Source of the DNA: an uncultured Lachnospiraceae bacterium
GTDB taxonomy: Bacteria > Bacillota > Clostridia > Lachnospirales > Lachnospiraceae
Assembly (NCBI GenBank): GCA_947176505.1
Contig: CAMWQW010000018.1
Location: forward strand, 20,653 to 84,652
Direction: 5' to 3'
DNA: 64,000 nucleotides
Shown: piece after piece, positions 1 to 9,956 of the stretch
Position numbering within the stretch: the first letter of the stretch is position 1
Layout of the letters: each line of letters opens with the position of its first letter
Notes under the pieces: model-generated
The model's database searches: none
What the model was told of the DNA's origin: nothing
What the model saw: only the letters and a program-made list of their open reading frames with translations
Made by a program: the position numbers and the translations under genes

Positions 1-1216
1 CGGTCAGTGTAAGCAGTTTTTCATCCACCACCTGCACGACAATTCCTCTATTAATATTGTCTCGCTCAAGATTGACCTCCACAACCTCCACATCATAGAA
101 TTCCGGTTCCCCGGTAACAGAACAGATAATCTGTGCCGGACCAAGTTCAATCTCCTGCTTTAATGAAATCGGTATCGGCTCAAAGCCGGATGTGACATCA
201 TCCTCTTCGTCACACACACCAAAGATTCCTTCCGTTGTATTCTCCGTTATCTCTCCGATTACATTCTCACTGTCGTATTCGATATATCCTGTCAATTCTC
301 CCGGTGTACCGTTAGAGCCTCTGGTGATTCCTACGATTTCCGTCTTATACAGCGTCCCTTCATCAAGATTCATCAACACCGAAGTATCCACGTCATTAAT
401 TCCGTGTCCCAACGCGCCAAAAGAGCCGTCCGTATCCTCGTACGTCATTGTCCCAATCCCCTGCGCGTTATCTCTGATCCAGATTCCCAGCTTCCAATCT
501 TTACTCTGATTGCTTTCCGGTTTCACCATGACATCAGTGGTTTCTCCGTTTCTCTTGATTGTCAATACAAGTTCTTCTCCCTCAGATTCCTCTACTGTTT
601 TGATAAACTGCTTCTTATTCTCCATATCCTCGCCGTTTACCTTCAAAATATAATCTCCTTTTTGTAGTACATACTTCGCAGGAGAGACTTTCTTCCCTTC
701 ACTGTCCTCAAATTCTCCGATTCCGACCACCAGTATCCCATTGGTCTTTACATAGATACCAATCGGAATACCTGATGGAATCAGCATCTTATCTTGAATA
801 ACTTCGATATCTACACTTTTATATGGAAGAATACCAAACAGCTTAAGATTCATCTGATAAGTATCAAGTTCGTTTGCCTTGACTTTTACCGTATGTGTAA
901 AATCTACATGAATACTTTTCACACTGTCCGATACGCTTTCCACTGCCTGTTCTGATGTCTTTACGCCTGCTGATTCCGGCATGGACGCCGCCGGCGCCGC
1001 GTCTTGCGTAACCCGATATATTTCTCCGGAAACCGGCACTTTAAAGTCCAGTTCCTGCTCTACTCCGGCGCGTATTTTAATTGTTGATGGAATTTTATCC
1101 CAGTAACTTGAATAAACAAGTACCATCAGCGCTGTCATAGCCACTATAAGTATGCAATATAAAAATCCGCGATATCTTCTTTCCTGTTGTTTTGTCATAT
1201 AGATTAATCCGCCCAC
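1..1216 (-). CDS. spoIVB: SpoIVB peptidase (3' end cut by window edge)
   Basis: This is a PDZ-containing serine peptidase that, in sporulating Firmicutes, is secreted from the forespore and triggers pro-sigmaK processing. It begins as a short cytoplasmic stretch and one membrane segment (about residues 16-30), followed by a PDZ-like region (around residues 150-230) and the catalytic-His motif FGALGHGIND. The part carrying the catalytic serine lies beyond the left edge. I chose a GTG start at 1216 because AAGGA lies about 9 bases upstream; an in-frame ATG at 1198 is the alternative. Its place directly after recN is the usual clostridial order, with spo0A normally following. A terminator separates it from recN, so it probably has its own forespore promoter. 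Confidence 0.93.
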   Translation of the reverse strand, partial: MGGLIYMTKQQERRYRGFLYCILIVAMTALMVLVYSSYWDKIPSTIKIRAGVEQELDFKVPVSGEIYRVTQDAAPAASMPESAGVKTSEQAVESVSDSVKSIHVDFTHTVKVKANELDTYQMNLKLFGILPYKSVDIEVIQDKMLIPSGIPIGIYVKTNGILVVGIGEFEDSEGKKVSPAKYVLQKGDYILKVNGEDMENKKQFIKTVEESEGEELVLTIKRNGETTDVMVKPESNQSKDWKLGIWIRDNAQGIGTMTYEDTDGSFGALGHGINDVDTSVLMNLDEGTLYKTEIVGITRGSNGTPGELTGYIEYDSENVIGEITENTTEGIFGVCDEEDDVTSGFEPIPISLKQEIELGPAQIICSVTGEPEFYDVEVVEVNLERDNINRGIVVQVVDEKLLTLT

Positions 1217-1291
1217 TTTGTCACATCCTTACCTTTCCTATTGTGTATATCTTTCCTGCCATATGCATTTTTAATCATAAGAAACGGCATA

Positions 1292-1322
1292 GGAAAAAGG
1301 ACACACTTAAAGCGTGTCCTTT
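1292..1322 (-). terminator. Rho-independent terminator after recN
   Basis: An inverted repeat with arms AAAGGACAC and GTGTCCTTT is followed on the minus strand by a run of T. It sits 30 bases after the recN stop and upstream of spoIVB, so it ends the housekeeping transcript before the sporulation gene. Confidence 0.8.
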
Positions 1323-1351
1323 GTAGTATGTGATAAATCTTGCAATTTAAT

Positions 1352-3034
1352 TTAGTATTGTTTTGTATTTCTTGCCAAATCTTTCATTTCTCTGGCATTA
1401 TTCATGACATTTTCCGTAATACTGGCTCCGCCAAGCATTCTTGCCAGCTCCTCTATGCTCTCTTCATTCCTCAAACGTCTAATATCCGTGACAGACCGAT
1501 TGTCTTCCACATGCTTCTCAATGCAGAAATGATAATCCGCCATCGCGGCAATCTGCGGAAGATGAGTGATACAGATCAGTTGATGTTCTTTGCCAAGGAT
1601 TCCCATTTTTTCAGATACTTTCCATGCAGTCTTTCCGCTGATGCCGGTATCAATCTCATCAAAGATCAACGTCTCTATCTCATCCTTATCTGCCAACAAG
1701 GTTTTGAGCGCCAGCATAATACGCGATAACTCTCCGCCGCTTGCCACCTGCGCCAGTTCTTTAAGTGCCTCGCCTGTATTGGTAGATATTAAAAAAGCAG
1801 CTTTGTCATACCCACCGCTATTCATTGCTTCTTCATCGGAAATCACTTTAATCTCAAACGATACTTCCTGAAAGTTCAAATCAATAAGCGCTTTCTTCAT
1901 TTCATCAGAAAGCTTTTTAGCGTTTTTACGCCGGATATCCGATATTTCTCTGCAGATAGCAAGCGCTCTTTTTCTTAAAGTATCTGCTCTTTTTTCTAAT
2001 TCCATACGATATGCATCGTAATCCCGGTATTTGTCAAGCATCTGTTCCGATTTGCGCTGATACTCCAGAATTTCTTCAATCGTATTACCATATTTTGACT
2101 TTAAATGATTGAGCAGATTCAACCGTCTCTCCGTACGGTCAAACAATTCCCCGTCAAACTCTAACTCAGACAAGTAATCCGCTATCGCCCTGTTGTAATC
2201 ATTCAGCAGACTGTCGATATCCAACAACTGACTCTCTAACTCCTTCAGTCTGTCATCGTATGCTGAGACTGCCTTAAGCTCTCGAAGTGCACGCCCTACA
2301 TTACTGCCGATGCCGTTATCCTCATATCCGCTAAGCGCATGTGCCGCTGCCACCGCTTCTTTAATTTTCTGTGCGTTTACGAGCTTCTGATAAGTCTGTT
2401 CTGTCTCGTCATCTTCACCCGCCTGAAGTTCCGCCGCCGTAATCTCCTGACATTCAAACTCCGCTAACGCCGTTTCCCTTTTGCGAGTCTCCTCATCTAC
2501 TTCACTTCCAGACAATTCCTCCGCTGCAAGACGATACTGCCGGTATACATCTTTTAACAGCTCCTTTTTCGTCATAAGCTCCCCACCGGCGTAAGCATCC
2601 AGTATCTCCAGCTGTTTTCCTGTCTGCAATAACGACTGATGCTCATGCTGACCATGAATGTCAATCAGTATCTCCGACAACTGTTTCAATTGTTTGGCTG
2701 TGACGGTCTCCCCGCACACTTTACACACACTTCGTCCTTGCATAATCTTGCGCTGCAAGATAACCTGACCATCCTCCACGGGAAGCTCCAGTTGTCGTAT
2801 CGCCTCAAGCTGCCTTGGCTGCTCTACTGTGAAAATCAGTTCAACCAATGCGTATTCCGCACCGGTACGAATCATATCTTTGTCAGCCTTGGCGCCAAGC
2901 GCCAGATTAATGGAACCGATAATAATAGACTTACCGGCTCCTGTCTCACCGGTAAGAATATTCAATCCCTCTCCGAAAACAACCTCCGTCTCATCAATCA
3001 ATGCCAGATTTTTAACATGTAAACTTTGTAACAT
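1352..3034 (-). CDS. recN: DNA repair protein RecN
   Basis: RecN is an SMC-like ATPase that acts at double-strand breaks in recombinational repair. The 560-residue length is normal for the family. The Walker A motif GETGAGKS is at residues 29-36. A long coiled-coil middle (about 150-380) follows, with the ABC-type signature SGGELSRIM and the Walker B motif LIFDEIDTGISG near residues 430-470. AGAGGTGG stands a few bases before the ATG and supports this start. It is the last gene of the nusB-to-recN run before a terminator. Confidence 0.97.
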   Translation of the reverse strand: MLQSLHVKNLALIDETEVVFGEGLNILTGETGAGKSIIIGSINLALGAKADKDMIRTGAEYALVELIFTVEQPRQLEAIRQLELPVEDGQVILQRKIMQGRSVCKVCGETVTAKQLKQLSEILIDIHGQHEHQSLLQTGKQLEILDAYAGGELMTKKELLKDVYRQYRLAAEELSGSEVDEETRKRETALAEFECQEITAAELQAGEDDETEQTYQKLVNAQKIKEAVAAAHALSGYEDNGIGSNVGRALRELKAVSAYDDRLKELESQLLDIDSLLNDYNRAIADYLSELEFDGELFDRTERRLNLLNHLKSKYGNTIEEILEYQRKSEQMLDKYRDYDAYRMELEKRADTLRKRALAICREISDIRRKNAKKLSDEMKKALIDLNFQEVSFEIKVISDEEAMNSGGYDKAAFLISTNTGEALKELAQVASGGELSRIMLALKTLLADKDEIETLIFDEIDTGISGKTAWKVSEKMGILGKEHQLICITHLPQIAAMADYHFCIEKHVEDNRSVTDIRRLRNEESIEELARMLGGASITENVMNNAREMKDLARNTKQY

Positions 3035-3139
3035 TCTTCCACCTCTTATGTATTCTCTCCGGGCAAATCCTGTTCCGTTCTTGGTACGGCAAATATGAAT
3101 CCTCCGTTACGATAAACAGGATATGCAAATACATAATTG

Positions 3140-3622
3140 CTAATGTTCTATCATCCTCGTAATCTTGTCCATCACAGCGGCAACTGCCGCCTCGTTGCAC
3201 ATTGCCATCATGATCGTGTTATCACCCGCAATGCACCCTACAACCTCATCCATCTTAAGCGCATCCACCGCTGCCGCCACTGCCATCGCCATACCGGATA
3301 CCGTTTTCATCACAAGCAGATTCTGCGCAGGCGCCATCGATACATAGCCCTCCTTGAGCACTCGGATATACTTATCGCCCAGATGAGCCTCGTCCTGCGT
3401 AAATGCAACATACTTTTGTCTTCCCATGCCAAAAGGAATCTTAGAGAGCTTTAACTCTCTGATATCCCGTGAAACCGTCGCCTGTGTAACCTGATATCCG
3501 GACGCACACAATCTGTCCGCCAGCTCTTCCTGCGTCTCTATCTCATATTGTTCGATCAATTCTACTATTTTCTCATGTCTTCTCTTTTTGATATTAGTAT
3601 TCATAATCTTCTTATCATCCAT
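3140..3622 (-). CDS. argR: Arginine repressor ArgR
   Basis: This is a hexameric transcription factor that senses arginine and controls arginine biosynthesis and catabolism. The N-terminal winged helix carries the characteristic QVTQATVSRDIREL helix. The C-terminal oligomerisation and arginine-binding domain contains the GCIAGDNT-type segment. At 160 residues it is slightly longer than the usual 150; an internal ATG at 3604 would match homologues better, but neither start has a strong ribosome site. The nadK-argR-recN order is conserved in clostridia. No operator was identified in the window. Confidence 0.95.
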   Translation of the reverse strand: MDDKKIMNTNIKKRRHEKIVELIEQYEIETQEELADRLCASGYQVTQATVSRDIRELKLSKIPFGMGRQKYVAFTQDEAHLGDKYIRVLKEGYVSMAPAQNLLVMKTVSGMAMAVAAAVDALKMDEVVGCIAGDNTIMMAMCNEAAVAAVMDKITRMIEH

Positions 3623-3667
3623 GCCGCTCTCTTATCCTTGCCAAGCCGCAAGATAACTCTCCTTATG

Positions 3668-4555
3668 CTACTCACTCATTTTTTTGTGTAAAACAGTAAG
3701 AAAACTCTCTGTGTTCAATTTCAATATTCCGGTAGTTTTTAACGCTTTACGAATTACAATGCCGTCTCCCGTCTGTAAAGTCATCTTATGGCTGCCGTCA
3801 AAATTTGCTTCTACTGTCTGCTGCTGCCCATCCTTGCCTTGGGGAATCTCTATCCTGATTTCGTCCTCGGACGCAAGAACAATACTCCTCGTATTTAACG
3901 TATGCGGACAAATCGGTGTAAGTAAGATAAGTTCCGCTCCCGGATTAGCAATCGGACCGCCTGCAGACATATTATAACCTGTCGAACCGGTAGGTGTCGC
4001 AACAATCATTCCATCTGCGCAGTAACTGTTTAAAAACTGTCCATTAACATAAATATGAAAAGTCAATATCTGCAGCGGACCGCTTCTAACAATCACAATA
4101 TCATTCAATGCAAAATTTTCATCTGTCGCATCCTGCTTCTTGACCTGTCCTTCCAACATCATCCGCTCTTCTCTTGTAAAACGATCCGTAAGAAGCTGGT
4201 CAAGCGCCGGTTCTATCATTCCGATGTCCACTTCTGCCAGATACCCTAACGTGCCGAGATTGATACCGATCAGCGGAATACCGCTGCCCATCACATTTCG
4301 TGCCGCCCTAAGCAGCGTGCCGTCTCCGCCAAGTACCAGAATGCACTGCGCCGCCTCTTCTCCATGACATGCACCGGACACGGAACGATTATCCGCCGGT
4401 TCACCATTCGAGGAAATGACAGTATCAAACGCCGTTGCTGTATTCTCCATGCATACCACGCTTCCGCCGCGCTTTTTCAAATATGCAGTTATCCTTTCCG
4501 TGTAAAGTCCCTGTGGGTCCTTCGCCTCATTCGTAATCAGGTAAAAATGCTCCAT
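3668..4555 (-). CDS. nadK: NAD kinase
   Basis: The enzyme phosphorylates NAD to NADP using ATP (EC 2.7.1.23). Visible motifs are GGDGTLLRAAR (the diphosphate-binding GGDG loop), NLGTLGYLAEVD, the NDIVIVR segment and ATPTGSTGYNMSAGGP, all diagnostic of the family. An in-frame start exists 27 bases upstream inside tlyA. I prefer the ATG at 4555, which gives MEHFYLITN and leaves a 4-base gap after the tlyA stop, with GAGG about 12 bases upstream. Translation is probably coupled to tlyA. Confidence 0.95.
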   Translation of the reverse strand: MEHFYLITNEAKDPQGLYTERITAYLKKRGGSVVCMENTATAFDTVISSNGEPADNRSVSGACHGEEAAQCILVLGGDGTLLRAARNVMGSGIPLIGINLGTLGYLAEVDIGMIEPALDQLLTDRFTREERMMLEGQVKKQDATDENFALNDIVIVRSGPLQILTFHIYVNGQFLNSYCADGMIVATPTGSTGYNMSAGGPIANPGAELILLTPICPHTLNTRSIVLASEDEIRIEIPQGKDGQQQTVEANFDGSHKMTLQTGDGIVIRKALKTTGILKLNTESFLTVLHKKMSE

Positions 4556-4559
4556 CTGC

Positions 4560-5456
4560 TTATTTCGCCTCATCCAGCGCATTATGTGCCTTGGCTACAA
4601 CGCTTGAAATCAGCTTCTCCATCTCGTTTTCATAGGATTTACCGCTTTTTAAATCCGTCAGTCTTCGCAGTTCATTCTCCGCCTCTGACTCAGTTATTAC
4701 CATACTTTCTTCCGCAATCCCAGCCCTTTTATCTATATAGACAAGATACTCGATATTTCCTTCCGGTCCTTTAATCGGTGAATAAGTCAATCCTTTTACC
4801 TCAAACCCAATCATATCGGCGTAATCAATTACCTTATGCACGACTTCCTCGTGTACCTGCGGTTCTCTGACAACACCTTTTTTTCCGACTTTATCTCTTC
4901 CCGCTTCAAACTGCGGTTTGATCAGGCACACCATACTGCCACGGTTTCGCAGCAAATTCCTTGCCGGCAGTAAAATTTTCGTCAGTGAGATAAACGAGAC
5001 GTCTACGGATGCGAAATCAATTTCTTCGCTGATGTTCTCAGTCGTCACATACCGAAAGTTCGTCTTCTCCATACACACCACACGCTCGTCGCTGCGAAGT
5101 TTCCAATCCAATTGTCCGTGTCCCACATCTATGGCATAAACACGCCTTGCTCCGTTTTGCAGCATACAATCCGTAAACCCGCCCGTGGATGCACCGATAT
5201 CCATACAGACTGCATCATAAAGCCCAATCGGAAACTCCGCCATCGCTTTTTCCAATTTCAGACCGCCACGGCTTACATATTTTAAAGTGCTGCCTTTTAT
5301 TTCTATATGAACTTTACTCTCATCAAAGGTCGTTCCGGCTTTATCCTCCCGCTGTCCGTCCACAAACACATTGCCAGCCATGAGTATGGCTTTTGCCTTC
5401 TCTCTAGACGGCGCCAACCCCTGTTTAACCAATATGACATCCAATCTTTCTTTCAT
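4560..5456 (-). CDS. tlyA: TlyA family 2'-O-methyltransferase (S4 and FtsJ domains)
   Basis: TlyA proteins methylate ribose 2'-hydroxyls of cytidines in rRNA. An S4 RNA-binding domain occupies roughly residues 1-60, starting MKERLDVILVKQGLAPSREK. An RrmJ/FtsJ-like SAM-binding fold follows, with the glycine-rich motif DIGASTGGFTD near residues 87-97 and IDVGHGQLDWKL. The length (298) is slightly above the family norm. It lies between dxs and nadK, the usual clostridial location. The start follows TAGGA. Confidence 0.93.
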   Translation of the reverse strand: MKERLDVILVKQGLAPSREKAKAILMAGNVFVDGQREDKAGTTFDESKVHIEIKGSTLKYVSRGGLKLEKAMAEFPIGLYDAVCMDIGASTGGFTDCMLQNGARRVYAIDVGHGQLDWKLRSDERVVCMEKTNFRYVTTENISEEIDFASVDVSFISLTKILLPARNLLRNRGSMVCLIKPQFEAGRDKVGKKGVVREPQVHEEVVHKVIDYADMIGFEVKGLTYSPIKGPEGNIEYLVYIDKRAGIAEESMVITESEAENELRRLTDLKSGKSYENEMEKLISSVVAKAHNALDEAK

Positions 5457-5470
5457 TGTATTCCTATCTG

Positions 5471-7381
5471 TTATAATTCATTTCTATCAGCATTTCCGGT
5501 CATGCTCTTTTCACCCGCCATAGACACATAGCAGGTCATAATCTTCTTCGCGATGGAATCCTCGTCAATACCGATTTCCCGCTTTAGCAGCTCCACATTA
5601 CCATGCTCAACATATTCGTCCGGAATGGCTATATTAAGCACCTGTACCGGCGCACCAATTCCGTCCACATACGACCTGACTTTCTCACCGTAACCGCCGC
5701 TTAGTACATTTTCTTCCATCGTTACAATCAACTTATGCTCTTTGCACGCTTCCCGCACAGCCTGTTCGTCAATGGGTTTCACGAATCTTGCATTGGTCAG
5801 TGAGCAGGAATACCCCCTCTCCTTAAGCTGCTCACGCACTTTAAGCCCTACTTTGACCATACTGCCAACGGCAAAAAGAATAATATCTTCTTCCTCATAG
5901 ATTGCTTCGCTCTTGCCGTATTCAATAGGCGCCCTGTTATCTTTCAGCCCATCAAAGGCTTCCCCTCTCGGATATCTGAGCGCAATCGGCATCTCCGAAG
6001 CAACCGCGAATTTCATCATATCGGAGAGTTCCCACTTATTCTTCGGTGCCATAATATGCATATTCGGTATGGACGATAAGTAGGAAAGATCAAAAATACC
6101 CTGATGGGTTTCCCCGTCACTGCCTACAAGTCCTGCCCTGTCTATGGCAAATACCACCGGAAGATTCTGGAGACACACATCATGCAGTATCTGGTCATAA
6201 GCCCTTTGCAGGAACGAAGAATATATCGCTACAATCGGCTTTAATCCCCCCGCAGCAAGTCCTGCCGCAAAGGTTACCGCATGTTCCTCCGCAATACCAA
6301 CATCAAAAAATCTATCCGGATACATGTTACGGAATCGTTTTAAACCGGTACCATCCGGCATTGCCGCCGTGATTGCCACCACCTGCTCTTCTCTCTGCCC
6401 CAGCTTACACATAACAGTAGAGAATATATCCGTATAATTCGCCTTGTTTTGTGGCTTGCTCGGAATACCCGTCTCAATATCAAAGGGTTCCGCCCCGTGG
6501 AATCTTGCGGGATGCCGCTCTGCAGGCGCATATCCCTTTCCTTTCTGGGTTATGACATGGAGCAGCACAGCTCCTCTGATTTTCCTCGCCTCTCCCAGCA
6601 TATGTACCATCGCTGATATATTATGCCCATCCACCGGTCCCAAGTATGTAATTCCCATATCCTCAAAAAACATGCCCGGCACCACCAGATTTTTAAAGCT
6701 GCTCTTGACGCGCCTGATCTGTGATACCACCTTGTCACCGTATTTAGATTTGCCGTGGAGTGAATTGTAGACGCCCTCCTTCAAATCGAGATATTTGTCT
6801 GCCGTTCTGATATTATTCAGGTATTTTGATACGCCGCCTACATTTTCCGATATGGACATGTTGTTGTCATTTAATACGACAATAAAATTCGTCTCCAGAC
6901 GTGAAGCGTTATTGAGCGCCTCATATGCCATACCGCCTGTCAGCGAGCCGTCACCGATTACCGACACGATCGTGTTCTTCCCGCCCATAATGTCCCTTGC
7001 CTTGACCATGCCAAGCCCCGCCGAGATAGACGTAGAACTGTGTCCGGTATCAAAACAGTCGCAATCACTTTCCTTGCGCTTCGGGAAGCCGCTCATACCG
7101 CCAAATTTACGCAAATTTGCGAATCCATCCCGTCTTCCGGTCAGAATCTTATGCGTGTAAGACTGATGCCCTACATCCCATATAATCTTATCCTCCGGGA
7201 GATTTAAGAACAAATGCAGCGCCATGGTCAATTCTACAGCACCAAGATTTGAGCCCAAATGTCCACCCGTTTCGCTGATGGACTGAATCAGAAATTCTCT
7301 GATTTCCTCCGCCAGCACTCCGTAATCCGCCTCCGCCAGCTTCTTAATATCATTCGCCTGTTCTATCTTCTCTAAAAACAT
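5471..7381 (-). CDS. dxs: 1-deoxy-D-xylulose-5-phosphate synthase
   Basis: This is the first enzyme of the MEP isoprenoid pathway (EC 2.2.1.7): pyruvate and glyceraldehyde-3-phosphate condense with thiamine diphosphate. The thiamine-binding motif VIGDGSLTGGMAYEALNNA with downstream LNDN is near residues 135-175. The transketolase pyrimidine-domain motif GIAEEHAVTFAAG lies in the C-terminal half. The length of 636 residues is normal. GGAGGATTACA precedes the ATG. It is co-directional with ispA, so two isoprenoid steps are in one transcript. Confidence 0.98.
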   Translation of the reverse strand: MFLEKIEQANDIKKLAEADYGVLAEEIREFLIQSISETGGHLGSNLGAVELTMALHLFLNLPEDKIIWDVGHQSYTHKILTGRRDGFANLRKFGGMSGFPKRKESDCDCFDTGHSSTSISAGLGMVKARDIMGGKNTIVSVIGDGSLTGGMAYEALNNASRLETNFIVVLNDNNMSISENVGGVSKYLNNIRTADKYLDLKEGVYNSLHGKSKYGDKVVSQIRRVKSSFKNLVVPGMFFEDMGITYLGPVDGHNISAMVHMLGEARKIRGAVLLHVITQKGKGYAPAERHPARFHGAEPFDIETGIPSKPQNKANYTDIFSTVMCKLGQREEQVVAITAAMPDGTGLKRFRNMYPDRFFDVGIAEEHAVTFAAGLAAGGLKPIVAIYSSFLQRAYDQILHDVCLQNLPVVFAIDRAGLVGSDGETHQGIFDLSYLSSIPNMHIMAPKNKWELSDMMKFAVASEMPIALRYPRGEAFDGLKDNRAPIEYGKSEAIYEEEDIILFAVGSMVKVGLKVREQLKERGYSCSLTNARFVKPIDEQAVREACKEHKLIVTMEENVLSGGYGEKVRSYVDGIGAPVQVLNIAIPDEYVEHGNVELLKREIGIDEDSIAKKIMTCYVSMAGEKSMTGNADRNEL

Positions 7382-7437
7382 TGTAATCCTCCATGTCTGT
7401 CCGGTTCAGAACATCCTTCTCTTTCGGTAAAGGAAAA

Positions 7438-8391
7438 TCACTTTTCTCTGTAAATCAATCGCTCAACCAACTGCTCTAAGAACTCATTTCGCCTTGGAAA
7501 AGAAGCCAGAATCTCTATCGCATCTCTGGATAATTCTTCCACCTGTTCTTTGGATTTCTCTATGCCATGCATCGACACATAAGTAAGTTTATGATTCTTC
7601 TCATCGCTGCCGACAGGTTTACCGAGTACTTCCAAGCTGCTTGTCACATCTAATATATCATCCTGTATCTGAAAAGCAATCCCGATGTCATAGGCGCATT
7701 TCTCCAGTCTGTCAAGTTCTTCCGATGAAGCGCCTGCCAAAGTTGCCCCGATCATCATAGCTGCCTGAATAAGCGCTGCCGTCTTATGTTCATGGATATA
7801 CAGAAGCATCTCTTCGGTCACTTCTGCGCCCATCTTCTCAGCCGCCAAATCTGCACACTGTCCGCCAATCATACCGTATACTCCAGCCTTACGGCTAAGT
7901 ACCTGCATAGACACCGCAATCCTGTGATACTCCTCTACAGTCTCCGCCTTCTCGAAAGCCCGCGCCGCAATCTCAAAAGCGTAATTAAGAAGCCCGTCTC
8001 CCGCTAAGATTGCCATACCTTCTCCGTATACTACATGAGTAGTCTTACGCCCTCTGCGATACTCATCATTATCCATTGCCGGAAGATCGTCATGTACGAG
8101 AGAATAATTGTGAATCAACTCCAGCGCCGCCATAAACAAAGACAATGCTCTCCCAAGAGTCGTATCCTCCTGCCTTCCCGCTTCCGCCGCATTCCATATT
8201 TCATCTACTCGCGTAAACAATGCCGCACTTTCCGCCATCAACATAGGGCGCAGTCTTTTGCCTCCCGCTGTGACAGAATAATTCATCGCTTGCACTACAG
8301 CCTTCTGATATCCCTCCTCTGTCGGAAGATATCTATTGATAATCGTCTCTATCTGTTCTGTCTTATGCTTGATTTCTTCTTTAAAATTCAT
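7438..8391 (-). CDS. ispA: Polyprenyl synthetase (farnesyl diphosphate synthase type)
   Basis: The enzyme elongates DMAPP/GPP with IPP to farnesyl diphosphate. The first aspartate-rich motif DDLPAMDND is near residues 101-109 and the second, DDILD, near 242-246. The GGKRLRPML segment binds diphosphate. At 317 residues it is slightly longer than usual because of an insertion around ALFTRVDEIWNAAEAGRQED. It overlaps the xseB end by 11 bases, which points to coupled translation, and lies upstream of dxs as in many Firmicutes. Confidence 0.95.
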   Translation of the reverse strand: MNFKEEIKHKTEQIETIINRYLPTEEGYQKAVVQAMNYSVTAGGKRLRPMLMAESAALFTRVDEIWNAAEAGRQEDTTLGRALSLFMAALELIHNYSLVHDDLPAMDNDEYRRGRKTTHVVYGEGMAILAGDGLLNYAFEIAARAFEKAETVEEYHRIAVSMQVLSRKAGVYGMIGGQCADLAAEKMGAEVTEEMLLYIHEHKTAALIQAAMMIGATLAGASSEELDRLEKCAYDIGIAFQIQDDILDVTSSLEVLGKPVGSDEKNHKLTYVSMHGIEKSKEQVEELSRDAIEILASFPRRNEFLEQLVERLIYREK

Positions 8392-8671
8392 CTAATCCAC
8401 CGTCTTCATTCATCTGAAGTACTTTCTTCTCTACTCTATCAATCGTCTCATTACAATACTGTAGCAATTTCATTCCCCTGTTATATTCCTGAAAAGACTG
8501 CTCCAGCGTAATTTCCTCCGTTTCAAGATGCGCAAGCACTTCTTCAATCTGCTCAAACGCCTCTTCCAGCGAAAGTTCTCCTTCCAATCTTGATTCCTCT
8601 TCCGCCCTGCATTTATTCAGCAATTGCTGTTCTTCTTGTCTGTAATCCTCTTTTGACTGCTGTTTCTGCAT
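8381..8671 (-). CDS. xseB: Exodeoxyribonuclease VII small subunit
   Basis: This is the small subunit of the ExoVII single-strand exonuclease, which pairs with XseA encoded just upstream. The core LSLEEAFEQIEEVLAHLE and the downstream EYNRGMKLLQYC helix match the family. I chose the ATG at 8671 because GGAGAGGG lies 6 bases upstream; an in-frame start at 8698 would add 9 residues. The N-terminal 25 residues are Gln/Glu/Lys-rich and extend beyond the usual 70-80 residue subunit. The end overlaps ispA. Confidence 0.88.
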   Translation of the reverse strand: MQKQQSKEDYRQEEQQLLNKCRAEEESRLEGELSLEEAFEQIEEVLAHLETEEITLEQSFQEYNRGMKLLQYCNETIDRVEKKVLQMNEDGGLDEF

Positions 8672-8736
8672 CTGTTTCCCTCTCCGTGTTTCCTGCATTC
8701 TGCCAACAACACTATGATACTCTGCATAATACGCCG

Positions 8737-9945
8737 TTAATTATATTCCATGCACTGCTTGTCCGTAACCTGTGCGGTCAGTCTGCCGTCCTTCAAATAG
8801 ACTGTCATATGATCACCCACCGATGCCTGTTCAATGGAAGACATTGTTGTACCTTTTTCATCCGCCACATAGGCATATCCCTGATTAAGTTTATCAAGCG
8901 GCGACAATCCTTTCATCTGTTCTACATAGATTGCCAGACTGTGTCTGCATCCTCTTAAGCGCTTCTCCATCGCGCCCTGTAAATGCTCTTCCAAGGAAAG
9001 TGCCTGCGTTCTCTTCATCCGTATAGTATTAACCGGACTTAAATATCTCATTCTGACGCTATACTGCTCCGTCAGCTGCCGATATCGCCCTAACACTCTC
9101 CTGCACATATGCTGCATTGTGAAAGCGTATTCCTCCAGCTTGTCCTGCAGCTGTTCTATATCATACACTGCCAGTTCCGCCGCTGCAGACGGTGTAGGGG
9201 CACGCAAGTCCGCAACAAAATCTGCTATTGTAGTATCTGTCTCATGCCCTACCGCCGATATAATCGGCACTGAACAGTCAAAAATAGCCTGCGCCACTAT
9301 TTCCTCGTTAAATGCCCACAAATCCTCGATAGAACCACCGCCCCTGCCAACGATTATCGTGTCCACTCCGATGTGCTCCAACGCATGAATACCGTTAACA
9401 ATACTCGGTGCTGCCGCTTCACCCTGTACAATTGCGGGATATAAAATAATCTGCACATAAGGATTTCTTCTGCCGGCAATATTAATAATATCCCGTACAG
9501 CGGCGCCTGTTGAAGCGGTGACTACTCCGAGCGTCCTGATATATTTCGGTATCGGCTGCTTATACTCCGGCGCAAACATTCCCCGTTCTTCCAGTTCCCG
9601 TTTCAACCGTTCATATCTCTCATAGAGCGCCCCGGCACCGTCAAGACTAATCTTATTGGCATATAACTGATATTTACCGTCCCGTTCATAGACATCTATA
9701 CTGCCACTGACAACCACCTGCTGACCTTCCGACATCTGAAATCTCAGTCCCGCACGGTTAGAAGAAAACATAACGCACGCTATCGTTCCTTTAGCGTCCT
9801 TTAATGTAAAATAAATATGTCCAGAGGAATGATACTTGCAGTTACTGACTTCACCCTTAACCATAATCGACTGCAACATATAATCCTGCGTGAACATATT
9901 TTTAATGTAAGAATTTACTTGTGCAACTGTATATACATTCTGCAT
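8737..9945 (-). CDS. xseA: Exodeoxyribonuclease VII large subunit
   Basis: This is the catalytic subunit of ExoVII (EC 3.1.11.6), which degrades single-stranded DNA in both directions. An N-terminal OB fold (about residues 1-100, containing VKGEVSNCKYHSSGHIYFTLKD-like residues) is followed by the catalytic domain. The latter has the conserved GVVTASTGAAVRDI, IIVGRGGGSIEDLWAFN and SAVGHETDTTIADFVAD motifs. The 402-residue length is normal. It lies 12 bases after nusB and precedes xseB. Confidence 0.97.
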   Translation of the reverse strand: MQNVYTVAQVNSYIKNMFTQDYMLQSIMVKGEVSNCKYHSSGHIYFTLKDAKGTIACVMFSSNRAGLRFQMSEGQQVVVSGSIDVYERDGKYQLYANKISLDGAGALYERYERLKRELEERGMFAPEYKQPIPKYIRTLGVVTASTGAAVRDIINIAGRRNPYVQIILYPAIVQGEAAAPSIVNGIHALEHIGVDTIIVGRGGGSIEDLWAFNEEIVAQAIFDCSVPIISAVGHETDTTIADFVADLRAPTPSAAAELAVYDIEQLQDKLEEYAFTMQHMCRRVLGRYRQLTEQYSVRMRYLSPVNTIRMKRTQALSLEEHLQGAMEKRLRGCRHSLAIYVEQMKGLSPLDKLNQGYAYVADEKGTTMSSIEQASVGDHMTVYLKDGRLTAQVTDKQCMEYN

Positions 9946-9956
9946 ACTGACACCCG

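Noticed and set aside
3012-3200. Minus-strand open frame of 62 residues between argR and recN
   Set aside because: It overlaps both real genes and shows no recognisable protein features.
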